Positions 23,308 to 31,914 of a stretch of 38,984 nucleotides of DNA are shown here, piece after piece; within the stretch, counting starts at the first letter, position 1; every line of letters starts with the position of its first letter. Below the pieces are notes generated by a model that had not been told where the DNA came from, ran no database searches, and saw only the letters and a list, made by a program, of their open reading frames with translations. The DNA lies in contig JBBRQC010000029.1 in the NCBI GenBank assembly GCA_038227135.1, forward strand, positions 1-38,984, in the 5' to 3' direction. Source of the stretch: UBA4720 sp038227135 (GTDB lineage Bacteria; Gemmatimonadota; Gemmatimonadetes; Gemmatimonadales; Gemmatimonadaceae). The position numbers were made by a program, and so were the translations under genes.

Positions 23308-24117
23308 TTATCGCGTTTCGGTTGGCTTCGTTTCGGATGAGAGAATCTCTACCGGTGGTACCACCCGCGAGACCGGGGCTGGCAACGCTTCGACCCCGTA
23401 GAGTTCGCGCATCGCGTCCGCCATCCTCATCCTCACTGTCTGCATCAGCGTCTCGCGGTGATCGTAATCCACCGAGCTCGTGCTGACGGGCTCGAGCAAA
23501 TGTATATCAATCGTGCCCGGATGAACCCGGAACGACCCCTTGCGCAGGATCTCGATGGTCCCGTGCACGATGATCGGAACGACCGGGACCCCCGCGGCAA
23601 TGGCGAGGACGAATGGCCCTTTCTTGAATGGGCGGAGCCGATAATCGTGGCCCCGCGTGCCCTCCGGAAATACAACGACCGAGTTCCCGTGCCGGATCCG
23701 CTGAGCCGCCACTTCGTACGCCCCGAACGCCGCTTTCCGGTTCTCCCGCTGTATCTCGATCATGCCCGCGGCGCGCATCGCGGCGCCGAATATCGGGACT
23801 TTGAACAGCTCCGCCTTGGCGACGAACTTGTGGCGGGGAAGGACTTTGGCGAGCCCGGCTACATCGAACCAGCTGACGTGGTTCGAGGCGAAGACCCGCG
23901 GCTCCGCGTTGTCGCCATTCTGCAGACCGTGGACCCGGACCTTTATTCCGGCCGCCCACATCACCGACCTGGACCAGAAGCGCGGAATCTTGTCGTATAT
24001 CCCGCCGGGTTTGTCTTTGACGCGGAGCAGGCCGGCGACGATCGTAGCGAGACCCAGCACAGCCGTCACGACGACGGCTGTGATGATTGTGAAAATCGTT
24101 CGCAGGAATGAGATCAT
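23308..24117 (-). CDS. plsC: 1-acyl-sn-glycerol-3-phosphate acyltransferase
   Basis: A 269-residue membrane-associated acyltransferase that converts lysophosphatidate to phosphatidate in phospholipid synthesis. An N-terminal hydrophobic region (FTIITAVVVTAVLGLATIVAGL) anchors it. The catalytic HX4D motif is NHVSWFD with His80 and Asp85, and the substrate-binding FPEGTRG lies near residue 150. The third block IPIIVHGT-like sequence (VPVVPIIVHGT) follows. Its start overlaps the thiL stop by four bases (ATGA). Other LPLAT-family acyltransferases, such as ones for lipid A or ornithine lipids, share these motifs, so substrate identity is likely rather than certain. Confidence 0.9.
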   Translation of the reverse strand: MISFLRTIFTIITAVVVTAVLGLATIVAGLLRVKDKPGGIYDKIPRFWSRSVMWAAGIKVRVHGLQNGDNAEPRVFASNHVSWFDVAGLAKVLPRHKFVAKAELFKVPIFGAAMRAAGMIEIQRENRKAAFGAYEVAAQRIRHGNSVVVFPEGTRGHDYRLRPFKKGPFVLAIAAGVPVVPIIVHGTIEILRKGSFRVHPGTIDIHLLEPVSTSSVDYDHRETLMQTVRMRMADAMRELYGVEALPAPVSRVVPPVEILSSETKPTETR

Positions 24118-25058
24118 TTGTCTCGAAAGTGATCGAACCCGGGAGGAGCGGAGATTTTTTGGGCGCCTCGCTGCAGCTCGACTCCGTGAGATCCGGCAAC
24201 AACCTGGCCTATCTCAGTGAGGGCGAGTCCGAACTCTTCAACAAAGCCCTCAATGTCGATCGCGGGAGCGGTGACTGCGATCTCGTATTCTTCGCCGGAG
24301 TTAGCCGCCTGCAAGGATGATACGCCGTCAACCCTTGGAATCCGATCCACGTCGATTTCGATACATACCTTGCTCGCTGCGGCAATGTGGCCCAGATCCG
24401 CAATGAGCCCATCTGAAATGTCTATTGCGGATGTTGCGCCTCGCTCCGCCAGACCCACCGCCGGCTCGATGCGGGGGATGGGGTTGGCGAATCGCGCCCT
24501 GTCCCGTTCCGTCGGCTCCTTTCCGGATTGCCACGCGCGGACAGCCGCGGCCGGACCACCCAGAGATCCGGTCACGTAAACCCGCTGCCCGACTTTCGCT
24601 CCCGCACGCGACAGCGGCCGCACCGCGCTGCCGAGTGCGGTTATCGTGAGGGAAAGAATCTTGCCCGACGAGAGATCGCCGCCGACAATCGGGCACAACA
24701 CCGCGGACGCGCCCTCACGAATTCCTGTCGCCAGTGCCCGCGCGTCGACGCGGTCGGCCTCGGGAAGCGTCAGCGCGATGACAATGCCGAGCGGGCGCGC
24801 GCCCATTGCGGCGAGATCACTCAGGGCGGATACGGTAGCGCGATACCCGATCTCGAAATGATTGAGCCACTCTCGCCGGAAGTGGACGCCATCCACTGAC
24901 GTATCAGTCGTGATAACCAGCTTCTCGCCGGCTGGCACTTCGACTATCGCGGCGTCGTCTCCGATGTGCTGGGCCGATTTGCCCCACTCGGAAACGAGTG
25001 TGCGAACAATGTCGAACTCCTTTCCCGGACCGAGATCGATGTTGCGCGCGTCACTCAT
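24114..25058 (-). CDS. thiL: Thiamine-monophosphate kinase
   Basis: A 314-residue ATP-dependent kinase that makes thiamine diphosphate from thiamine monophosphate. Family motifs are present in order: GPGKEFDIVRTL near the N-terminus, HIGDDAAIV, TDTSVDGVHFRREW, LSDLAAMGARPLG, GGDLSSG, VTGSLGGPAAAVRAW and AIDISDGLIADLGHIA, which supply the metal and nucleotide ligands. I start at ATG 25058 (MSDARNIDLG), 11 bases after the nnr stop, with GGGAAG before it. An in-frame extension to 25220 would overlap nnr extensively and is Arg/Ala/Gly-rich shadow sequence. It overlaps plsC by four bases. Confidence 0.95.
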   Translation of the reverse strand: MSDARNIDLGPGKEFDIVRTLVSEWGKSAQHIGDDAAIVEVPAGEKLVITTDTSVDGVHFRREWLNHFEIGYRATVSALSDLAAMGARPLGIVIALTLPEADRVDARALATGIREGASAVLCPIVGGDLSSGKILSLTITALGSAVRPLSRAGAKVGQRVYVTGSLGGPAAAVRAWQSGKEPTERDRARFANPIPRIEPAVGLAERGATSAIDISDGLIADLGHIAAASKVCIEIDVDRIPRVDGVSSLQAANSGEEYEIAVTAPAIDIEGFVEEFGLALTEIGQVVAGSHGVELQRGAQKISAPPGFDHFRDK

Positions 25059-25069
25059 CTTCCCGGCGC

Positions 25070-26626
25070 TCACCGCGCTACCCCTGGCAGCTCCGCGAGA
25101 ACCGGCGCGCCCGGCAAGCGCTCTCCCTCGTTCCAGGCGCGCGGCAACGCGTAGAGAACGTCCTCTAGCGTGGTGCCTCGAACGTACCCGCAGAGCTCGG
25201 CTGCACGTCCATGAACCCATGCCGCACAGGAAGCGGACGTCGGCCCGTCGAGAGTCTGCGCCAGCATCGTTCCCGCAATTCCGGCGAGCAGGTCACCGCT
25301 GCCGCCCGTTCCGAGCGCGGCTGTACCCCGCGCAACAACGTAGCGCTCGCCATCGGGCGCGAAGATCACGGTTGGAGATCCTTTGAGCAGTACGGTGGCG
25401 CCGATGCTGCGCGCGATTTCCGTACCGGCTTCGAACCGGGCGGCCAGTACGTCCTTGACGTCGATCCTCGCCAGCCGCGCGAACTCGGCGACGTGTGGAG
25501 TGATGAGCGCGACCCTCCCGTTCAACAGTCGCCGGAGAGCCGCGAGGTCGCCATCGAACACGTTCAACGCGTCCGCGTCCACAAGGACCGGCAGCGCGGA
25601 ATCAGCAAGAGTGGTCTCGACAAGGCGTCGCGTCTGCGCCGATTGTCCGAGTCCGGGTCCGAGCACGATTGCATCCGCCCACCTGGAGATCTGCGACGAG
25701 GTATCGGGCGCCGTGGTTGGCCAGGGAGCGATCAGTGCCGAGGGGGCAGCGGCGAGCATTTCGCCAACGTTCTCCGGCGCGACGAGGGCGCGAACGAGAC
25801 CGATACCGCTGCGAAGCGCAGCGCGAGTGGCAAGCACGGCGGCCCCCGCCATCCCCTGCCCGCCCCCGATGATTGCGAGATGCTTTCGCGTTCCCTTGTG
25901 AGCGTCGTAGCGAATCGCGGGGACGTGTGCTCGAACCCACCCGCCATCTACGAGCCAGGGAAGCGGCACCGTTTCCGCGCTCGGCGGTGAGTCTTCATCG
26001 AGTCCAATGTCGAGAACGACGATATCTCCGCAGCAGTCCCGCGCGAGTAGCGAGCCACGCTTTACTCCCCCAAAGCTGAATGTCGCATCAGCGGTCACGC
26101 AGACGGAGTGGCGTCCCGTCGTCGCGTCGAGTCCGCTCGGCAGATCGAGCGAGACCACTAGCGCGCCCTCTGCATGAAATCGGTTTATTCTCGAGATCGC
26201 GTCAGCGATATTCTCACGGGGCTCTCCCTCCGCTCCGGTTCCGAGCAGGGCGTCGATCACCACACGCGCACCGCCGAGCTCACCCACCGGCGAGCTCGCA
26301 CCCAGCTTCTGCACTAGCGGCGCGGCTGCACTCTTCTCGGCGACGGCGTCCGGACTCCTTGCCTCGACTGCCTCGGCGACGGTGACCTCGATTCCGGATC
26401 GCGCGAGCAACCCTGCGATGACCCAGCCGTCTCCGCCATTATTGCCGGGCCCGGTGAATACAATCACGCCGTCCTGCAGTCTATCGCCAAATCGGCGCGA
26501 GATCTCGTCGGCCGCGGCGGTGCCCGCACGCTGCATCAGCACGCGTGAAGGAGTTCCTCTTTGAATGGCCGCCCGATCGCGTTCCACAGACTCTTTCGCG
26601 CTGACCACCCTGACGGACAGGGGCAT
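25070..26626 (-). CDS. nnr: Bifunctional NAD(P)H-hydrate epimerase / ADP-dependent NAD(P)H-hydrate dehydratase
   Basis: A 518-residue metabolite-repair enzyme that restores NAD(P)H damaged by hydration. Residues about 1-215 form the YjeF_N epimerase domain, with VFTGPGNNGGDGWVIAG and DALLGTGAEGEPR. Residues about 225-515 form the carbohydrate-kinase-like dehydratase, with HKGTRKHLAIIGGGQGMAGA, VLVDADALNVF, LITPHVAEFARL and the GTGGSGDLLAGI motif carrying the catalytic Asp. Length and domain order match the fused bacterial form. It starts 18 bases after the Minf_1886-type gene and is followed by thiL. Confidence 0.95.
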   Translation of the reverse strand: MPLSVRVVSAKESVERDRAAIQRGTPSRVLMQRAGTAAADEISRRFGDRLQDGVIVFTGPGNNGGDGWVIAGLLARSGIEVTVAEAVEARSPDAVAEKSAAAPLVQKLGASSPVGELGGARVVIDALLGTGAEGEPRENIADAISRINRFHAEGALVVSLDLPSGLDATTGRHSVCVTADATFSFGGVKRGSLLARDCCGDIVVLDIGLDEDSPPSAETVPLPWLVDGGWVRAHVPAIRYDAHKGTRKHLAIIGGGQGMAGAAVLATRAALRSGIGLVRALVAPENVGEMLAAAPSALIAPWPTTAPDTSSQISRWADAIVLGPGLGQSAQTRRLVETTLADSALPVLVDADALNVFDGDLAALRRLLNGRVALITPHVAEFARLARIDVKDVLAARFEAGTEIARSIGATVLLKGSPTVIFAPDGERYVVARGTAALGTGGSGDLLAGIAGTMLAQTLDGPTSASCAAWVHGRAAELCGYVRGTTLEDVLYALPRAWNEGERLPGAPVLAELPGVAR

Positions 26627-26644
26627 TGCTCGGGCGATTGGAGT

Positions 26645-27031
26645 TTATGCCTGTTGCGCGCAGTTCCAGGGGTAGTCGCGCTCGAATGCCCTGTCGAAGT
26701 CAAACACGTCCACGAACTCGTCGCGGGTATCCTGAGGCTGGCTGAGAAGGAACCCGAGATCGACGAGCGTGAATACGATATCGCCGATGTCCGCCGTCGC
26801 GGCGATTCCCCAGTGCTGGAGAACCACTTTCGCCATCACTCCGTAGCGTTCGAGAGCGAGATCGCGGCAGGCGTTGGCGAGCTCGATGCCGGTTATGTGG
26901 CGCCGCGCGGTAAGCTGTGCCTGACATAGCTCGAGCGCGGAAAGGACGAACAGATATGCCTGCTCGTCGAACCGCGGCTCGCGGATGCGAATCCGGTCCA
27001 TGATGCCTTCGCGAAATGCCAGCTCAGCCAT
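26645..27031 (-). CDS. Minf_1886 family (TIGR04138-like) conserved protein
   Basis: A 128-residue cytoplasmic protein resembling the Minf_1886 family found in Verrucomicrobia, Planctomycetes and Gemmatimonadetes. Recognisable stretches are FDEQAYLFVLSALELCQ, RRHITGIELANACRDLALER, YGVMAKVVLQHWGI and DIGDIVFTLVDLGFL, ending DEFVDVFDFDRAFE. No catalytic motif is evident and its function is unknown. Its start lies inside the last codons of glyA, an eight-base overlap, so translation is probably coupled to serine hydroxymethyltransferase. Confidence 0.85.
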   Translation of the reverse strand: MAELAFREGIMDRIRIREPRFDEQAYLFVLSALELCQAQLTARRHITGIELANACRDLALERYGVMAKVVLQHWGIAATADIGDIVFTLVDLGFLLSQPQDTRDEFVDVFDFDRAFERDYPWNCAQQA

Positions 27032-28349
27032 TGCTGCTTTTTCCCGCCATTAATGGGAAGGATTTGTAGAGCGGAAACCGATTCGTCAAGTCAAGTACTT
27101 CTTCTTTGACTGACGACGCGACCGCGGGGTCACCGGAGCTGGCGATCACCTTGTCGATGAGCTTCGCGATCTGAAGCATCTCCCGTTCCCTCATCCCGCG
27201 CGTCGTGACCGCCGGTGTCCCGATTCGGATACCGCTCGTGACGAAGGGCGACTGCGTTTCTTTGGGAACCGTGTTCTTGTTTACCGTGATGCCGGCGGCA
27301 TCCAGCGCCTTCTCAGCCACCTTTCCCGTCACGTCCTTGTTCCTCAGGTCCACCAGCATCAGGTGATTGTCGGTTCCGCCCGATACGATGTTGAAGCCGT
27401 GCTCTATCAGCGCCTCGGCCAGAGCCCGAGCGTTGCGAACGATCTGGCCGCAGTACTCCTTGAATGATGGGTCGAGCGCTTCCTTGAATGCCACTGCCTT
27501 GGCGGCGATGATGTGCTCGAGCGGGCCCCCCTGTGTGCCCGGGAACATTGCCTTGTCGATTGTCCTGGCGTGCTCCTCCTTGCAAAGGATCAACCCTCCG
27601 CGTGGACCACGCAGAGTCTTGTGGGTCGTGCTCGTCACGGCGTCCGCGTGCGGAATCGGCGACGGATGATAGCCCGTTGCCACGAGTCCGGCGAAGTGCG
27701 CCATGTCCACCATGAACTTCGCCCCGATCTCGCGCGCGACTTCCGCGAATGGCTCGAAGTCGATTATACGCGCGTATGCGCTCGCGCCGGCGATGATCAT
27801 CTTGGGTTTTTGCTCGCGCGCGATTTGCTGCATCTGTGAGTAGTCGATGCGTCCGTCTTCGCCCACGCCGTAGTGAATGGCATGATAAAGGAGCCCGGAG
27901 AAATTCACCGGCGAGCCGTGCGTGAGGTGTCCGCCCTGCGAAAGGTCGAGACCGAGTACCACGTCGCCCGGCTTGAGAAACGCGAGGTAGACCGCCGCGT
28001 TCGCCTGAGCTCCGGAGTGCGGCTGCACGTTGGCGTGGTCCGCGGAGAAGAGCTGCTTCACCCGATCGATCGCGCACTGCTCGACCATGTCCACGAATTC
28101 GCATCCGCCGTAGTACCGCTTCCCAGGGAGGCCTTCGGCGTACTTGTTGGTGAGCGGCGTACCCATCGCCTCGAGAACCGCCGGCGAAACGAAATTCTCG
28201 CTGGCGATAAGCTCGAGCCCGCTTCGCTGGCGGTCAACCTCGAGGTCAATGAAGCGCGCGATCTCGGGATCACTCTGCGCGAGGGAGCCAGTCGGCATGG
28301 AGACCCTGGCTGGTTCGCCTTGTCTCGGAGGTGCGGTAGTCTGGGGCAT
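27024..28349 (-). CDS. glyA: Serine hydroxymethyltransferase
   Basis: A 441-residue pyridoxal-phosphate enzyme interconverting serine and glycine with transfer of a one-carbon unit to tetrahydrofolate. Visible motifs include LELIASENFVSPAVLEAMG, NKYAEGLPGKRYYGG, QPHSGAQANAAVY, VDMAHFAGLVATG with the cofactor-contacting Asp and His, and TSTTHKTLRGPRGG with the Schiff-base Lys at about 244. The ATG at 28349 shares one base with the rpiB stop (TGATG), with AAGGGA upstream. The ~25-residue N-terminal leader before the conserved domain is slightly long; ATG 28298 is an alternative start. Confidence 0.97.
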   Translation of the reverse strand: MPQTTAPPRQGEPARVSMPTGSLAQSDPEIARFIDLEVDRQRSGLELIASENFVSPAVLEAMGTPLTNKYAEGLPGKRYYGGCEFVDMVEQCAIDRVKQLFSADHANVQPHSGAQANAAVYLAFLKPGDVVLGLDLSQGGHLTHGSPVNFSGLLYHAIHYGVGEDGRIDYSQMQQIAREQKPKMIIAGASAYARIIDFEPFAEVAREIGAKFMVDMAHFAGLVATGYHPSPIPHADAVTSTTHKTLRGPRGGLILCKEEHARTIDKAMFPGTQGGPLEHIIAAKAVAFKEALDPSFKEYCGQIVRNARALAEALIEHGFNIVSGGTDNHLMLVDLRNKDVTGKVAEKALDAAGITVNKNTVPKETQSPFVTSGIRIGTPAVTTRGMREREMLQIAKLIDKVIASSGDPAVASSVKEEVLDLTNRFPLYKSFPLMAGKSSNG

Positions 28350-28795
28350 CAAGCGTCCCTTGGTTCGATCTTGTCCACCCGCCGCTCGTGGCGGCCACCC
28401 TCGAATTTAGCATCCAGCCAGGCCTTCATGGTTTTCACGGCCTGATCGTCTGTCATGAATCGCGCGGGAAGCACAAGGACGTTCGAGTTGTTGTGCTTGC
28501 GCGAGAGCGCTCCAATCTCGGGCTCCCAGGCGAGCGCGGCGCGCACTCCGGGATACCTGTTGGCAACGATGTCCATCCCCACCCCGCTGCCACAAAGCAG
28601 AATGCCGCGCTTTGCCTGTCCTTCGGATACTTCTTTCGCCAGAGGATGGGCGTAATCGGGGTAATCGTCGGGCTTGCCCGCGTCGTTGCTGCCGATATCA
28701 TCGGGCTGGTAGCCAAGCTTCTTGAGCTCCGATACAAGCCGGTTCTTCATCTCCACCCCCGCATGATCAGAAGCGATCGGAATGGTCTCGCTCAT
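28349..28795 (-). CDS. rpiB: Ribose-5-phosphate isomerase B
   Basis: A 148-residue isomerase of the RpiB/LacA/LacB family interconverting ribose 5-phosphate and ribulose 5-phosphate. It begins IPIASDHAGVEMK (Asp10, His11) and has the active-site Cys68 in GILLCGSGVGMDI, followed by RAALAWEPEIGALSRKHNNS and NVLVLPARF. The length is typical. It overlaps the upstream dehydrogenase gene by four bases (ATGA) and glyA by one base, the order rpiB-glyA being common in bacteria. An allose-phosphate or galactose-phosphate specificity is less likely given this neighbourhood. Confidence 0.95.
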   Translation of the reverse strand: MSETIPIASDHAGVEMKNRLVSELKKLGYQPDDIGSNDAGKPDDYPDYAHPLAKEVSEGQAKRGILLCGSGVGMDIVANRYPGVRAALAWEPEIGALSRKHNNSNVLVLPARFMTDDQAVKTMKAWLDAKFEGGRHERRVDKIEPRDA

Positions 28796-29826
28796 GGCGC
28801 CTCCGCCAGACGCTGCTCGGCCAGTCGATCGGCAGCCTCGTAGGTTGGAATGTGCTTCGCTTCAGCTATCGCGAAAACCTTGAGCACCGTATCGTAAATG
28901 TCGTCGGCCTTGTCGAGCGCTCGCTGCGCATCCCACCCGGCCACTTCGCCGTAGACGTTGATCACGCCGCCCGCGTTGGCTACGTAGTCCGGGGCGTAAA
29001 GGATTCCCCGCCGCTGGAGCTCGTCACCGTGCCGCTCCTCGAGAAGCTGATTGTTCGCGCCGCCGGCGACGATCTGAACCCTGAGCTTGGGAATGGTCGT
29101 GTCGTTGATAATTCCTCCGAGTGCGCACGGGGAGAAAATATCCGCCGCGGAGGAGAAAATTGCATCGTCCTCGACGATTTTCGCGCCGGTCATCTTCGAC
29201 ACTCTCGCTGCCTTTGCTGAATCGATGTCAGAGACGATCAACTTCGCGCCTGCCTCGTGCAGCTCCTTTGCAAGATAAGTCCCCACACTGCCGCATCCCA
29301 TGATGGTGACAGTCTTGCCCTCGAGACTGTCCGTGCCCCACTTCTGATTGGCGGATGCCTGTACGGCCCTGAACACGCCGTGTGCCGTCACGGGAGATGG
29401 ATCCCCCGATTTCCCAGCCAGGCCGGCGACGTGCCCCGTCTCCATGTGGACGTAGTCCATGTCCTTGGTGCTCGTGCCGACGTCTTCGGCAGTTATGTAC
29501 CGGCCGCCAAGACTTTCGACGAAGCGACCGTGAGCGCGGAACATCCGCTCACGATCTTTGGTCTTGTTGTCTCCGATTATGATAGACTTTCCGCCGCCGA
29601 GGTGAAGACCCGCCACGGCGTTCTTGTACGTCATTCCGCGCGAAAGGCGAAGCGCATCGGTGATCGCTTCCTCGTCGGTGGCGTACTGCCAGAAACGCGT
29701 GCCACCGAGGGCAGGGCCCAGCTTGGTGCTGTGAACCGCGAGAATGCCCCTGTATCCGATCGAAGGGTCGCTGCACATGACGACTTCTTCGTGTCCCATC
29801 TCTGCCAGCGTGTCGAACAGCTTCAT
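28792..29826 (-). CDS. Leucine dehydrogenase-type Glu/Leu/Phe/Val dehydrogenase
   Basis: A 344-residue NAD-dependent amino-acid dehydrogenase, of the short leucine/valine/phenylalanine dehydrogenase type rather than the ~420-residue glutamate enzymes. Catalytic lysines fit the leucine dehydrogenase pattern, Lys68 in MTYKNAVAG and Lys80 in HLGGGKSII. ITAEDVGTSTKDMDYV and the nucleotide site TVTIMGCGSVGTYLAKEL follow, then CALGGIINDTTIP and ADYVANAGGVINV-like sequence (APDYVANAGGVINV). Such enzymes deaminate branched-chain amino acids to keto acids. It lies 67 bases after an acyl-CoA dehydrogenase, so a link to branched-chain catabolism is plausible. Confidence 0.92.
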   Translation of the reverse strand: MKLFDTLAEMGHEEVVMCSDPSIGYRGILAVHSTKLGPALGGTRFWQYATDEEAITDALRLSRGMTYKNAVAGLHLGGGKSIIIGDNKTKDRERMFRAHGRFVESLGGRYITAEDVGTSTKDMDYVHMETGHVAGLAGKSGDPSPVTAHGVFRAVQASANQKWGTDSLEGKTVTIMGCGSVGTYLAKELHEAGAKLIVSDIDSAKAARVSKMTGAKIVEDDAIFSSAADIFSPCALGGIINDTTIPKLRVQIVAGGANNQLLEERHGDELQRRGILYAPDYVANAGGVINVYGEVAGWDAQRALDKADDIYDTVLKVFAIAEAKHIPTYEAADRLAEQRLAEAP

Positions 29827-29893
29827 TTATTTGATGGATAGTGGATGGTGTGTAGCTCGTGTTGTTCCAACGCGGCCACCAGCGAGCGACGCT

Positions 29894-31057
29894 TCATGAT
29901 TGTCCGTAAAGGGCACGGGCGATGACGATTCTCTGGATCTCGGACGTCCCTTCATAAATTTCGGTGACTTTCGCGTCGCGGAACAGCCGCTCCACCGGAT
30001 AGTCCTTGACGTATCCGTATCCGCCGAAGATCTGAACCGCCTGCGTCGTCACCCACATCGCGGTCTCGCTAGCCATCAACTTCGCCATCGAGCTGAACTG
30101 GCGCACGCTCTGACCGCGGTCCTTGGCCGCGGCGGCGGCGTGGAGCAGCGCCCGGGAAGCCGAAACCCGCATCGCCATGTCAGCGAGCTTGAACTGGATG
30201 GCTTCGAACTCCTTGATCGCCTTGCCGAACTGCTTGCGCTCGCCGGCGTAGGCGACGGAATGCTCGAGTGCCGCGCGCGCAATCCCGATCGCCTGCGCAG
30301 CGATGCCCAGCCGGCCGTTGTCGAGCGACTGCATCGCGTAGACAAAGCCCTGCGTCTCGTCGCCGAGGAGGTTCTCAGCCGGCACTCGCAAGTTGTCGAA
30401 ATTGAGCTGCACGGTGGGCGACGCCCGAAGCCCAAGCTTGTCCTCCTTCTTGCCGACATTGAAACCCGGCAAATCGGGGGTCACAATGAATGCGCCGATC
30501 CCCCTCCCTCCCCGGCGCGACGCACTGGAGTCGGTTCGCGCCATGGCCATGATCATTCCGGCGGTGTTGCCGTTGGTGACCCACGCCTTGGTCCCGTTCA
30601 ATATCCAGTGATCCCCGTCCCTGACAGCCTGAGCTGTCAACGCTGACGCGTCTGAACCGGCGTCGGGCTCTGAAAGCGCGAAGGCGCCCAGTATCTCACC
30701 CCGCGCCATTGGCTTGAGGAACCGGTTTTTCTGGGCTTCGCTTCCATAGCGCAGGATCATTTGCGTCGGAAGGGAATTGTGCACGCTCATCATTACGGCG
30801 ACGGACGCGTCGGCGGCTGCTATCTCCTCGAGGGCGATCAGGTACGTGCCGGTGTCGGTGCCAAGCCCGTCGTACTGCTCAGGAAGCATCATTCCCAAAA
30901 ATCCGAGCTCGCCCAGTTTCTTCACCAGGCTCGGCTCGAAATACGCCTTCTGATCCCACTCTGCCGCGTAGGGCGCGATCTCGGCTCGCGCGAATTCGCG
31001 CGCGAGCTTCTGAACTTCGGATTGTTCCTCAGTGAGTGGATGCAGAGCCCAGGACAC
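29894..31057 (-). CDS. Acyl-CoA dehydrogenase, short-chain type
   Basis: A 387-residue FAD-dependent acyl-CoA dehydrogenase introducing a double bond into an acyl-CoA. Signatures are LSEPDAGSDASAL, WILNGTKAWVTNGNTA, QAVQIFGGYGYVKDYPVERL and YEGTSEIQRIVIARAL. The catalytic Glu is in YEGT (about residue 369), the position used by short-chain, butyryl-type enzymes. The start is GTG at 31057, five bases after the stop of the 3-hydroxyacyl-CoA dehydrogenase, with AGG shortly before it. No electron-transfer flavoprotein genes are beside it. Substrate chain length is not certain. Confidence 0.94.
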   Translation of the reverse strand: MSWALHPLTEEQSEVQKLAREFARAEIAPYAAEWDQKAYFEPSLVKKLGELGFLGMMLPEQYDGLGTDTGTYLIALEEIAAADASVAVMMSVHNSLPTQMILRYGSEAQKNRFLKPMARGEILGAFALSEPDAGSDASALTAQAVRDGDHWILNGTKAWVTNGNTAGMIMAMARTDSSASRRGGRGIGAFIVTPDLPGFNVGKKEDKLGLRASPTVQLNFDNLRVPAENLLGDETQGFVYAMQSLDNGRLGIAAQAIGIARAALEHSVAYAGERKQFGKAIKEFEAIQFKLADMAMRVSASRALLHAAAAAKDRGQSVRQFSSMAKLMASETAMWVTTQAVQIFGGYGYVKDYPVERLFRDAKVTEIYEGTSEIQRIVIARALYGQS

Positions 31058-31062
31058 TTTGC

Positions 31063-31914
31063 CTACTTACTATAGGTATAGAAGCCGCGCCCCGACTTTC
31101 TGCCGAGCCACCCGGCGGCGACATACTTCCGTAACAGTGGACACGGCGCATACTTCGGATTGCCCAGCCCGTCGCGCAGGACCTCGAGAATGGCGACGCA
31201 CGTGTCGAGTCCAATGAGATCAGCCAGCGCCAGCGGGCCCATCGGGTGATTCATGCCGAGCGTCATCACCCGATCGATTGCGTCCGGCTCCCCGACCCCC
31301 TCCATCAGGCAATAGACCGCCTCGTTGATCATCGGCATCAACACACGATTCGAGACGAACCCGGGAAAATCATTTACCTCGACCGGGGTCTTCCCGAGAC
31401 GCAGGCTGAGGTCAGTTACGAACTCCGTGGTTTCGTTGGAAGTCGCGAGCCCCCGAATGATCTCGACGAGCTTCATCACCGGCACAGGATTCATGAAATG
31501 CATCCCGACGACCTTGTCCGGACGGGACGTGCGTCGCGCAATCTCGGTGATGGAGATCGAGCTGGTGTTGCTGGCCAGGACGGCGCCCGGTTTGGCGATA
31601 CGGTCGACGTCGGTAAAGATGCGGAACTTGAGACCGCTGTCCTCGCTCGCCGCTTCGATGATGAGAGACGCGTCAGCGATGCTGTCGAGATCCATGCTCA
31701 GATCGATCCGCGAGAGAATCTGCACCTGTTCGTCGGGAGGAATCGTGCCTTTCTTCACCTGCCGCTCGACGTTCCTGGCGATTGTCGCGCGTCCCTTGTC
31801 CAGCGCATCCTGGGACACGTCGATCATCACGACTTCGAATCCCGATTGGGCGAACACGTGAGCGATCCCGTTTCCCATCTGTCCGGCTCCCACCACCGCG
31901 ATGCGGTCGGTCAT
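31063..31914 (-). CDS. 3-hydroxybutyryl-CoA dehydrogenase
   Basis: A 283-residue NAD-dependent 3-hydroxyacyl-CoA dehydrogenase interconverting 3-hydroxybutyryl-CoA and acetoacetyl-CoA. The nucleotide-binding motif VVGAGQMGNGIAHVFAQSG is at residues 7-25, IIEAASED near 86, and the catalytic His139 in GMHFMNPVPVMKLVEI. Length matches the monofunctional Hbd/PaaH form with no fused enoyl-CoA hydratase. The ATG at 31914 overlaps the stop of the CPBP protease gene by four bases (ATGA). With thiolase and acyl-CoA dehydrogenase in the same run it forms most of a short-chain acyl-CoA pathway; an enoyl-CoA hydratase gene is missing here. Confidence 0.94.
   Translation of the reverse strand: MTDRIAVVGAGQMGNGIAHVFAQSGFEVVMIDVSQDALDKGRATIARNVERQVKKGTIPPDEQVQILSRIDLSMDLDSIADASLIIEAASEDSGLKFRIFTDVDRIAKPGAVLASNTSSISITEIARRTSRPDKVVGMHFMNPVPVMKLVEIIRGLATSNETTEFVTDLSLRLGKTPVEVNDFPGFVSNRVLMPMINEAVYCLMEGVGEPDAIDRVMTLGMNHPMGPLALADLIGLDTCVAILEVLRDGLGNPKYAPCPLLRKYVAAGWLGRKSGRGFYTYSK

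Noticed and set aside
25059..25220. N-terminal extension of thiamine-monophosphate kinase
   Set aside because: It overlaps nnr out of frame and is Arg/Gly/Ala-rich; the family start is at 25058.
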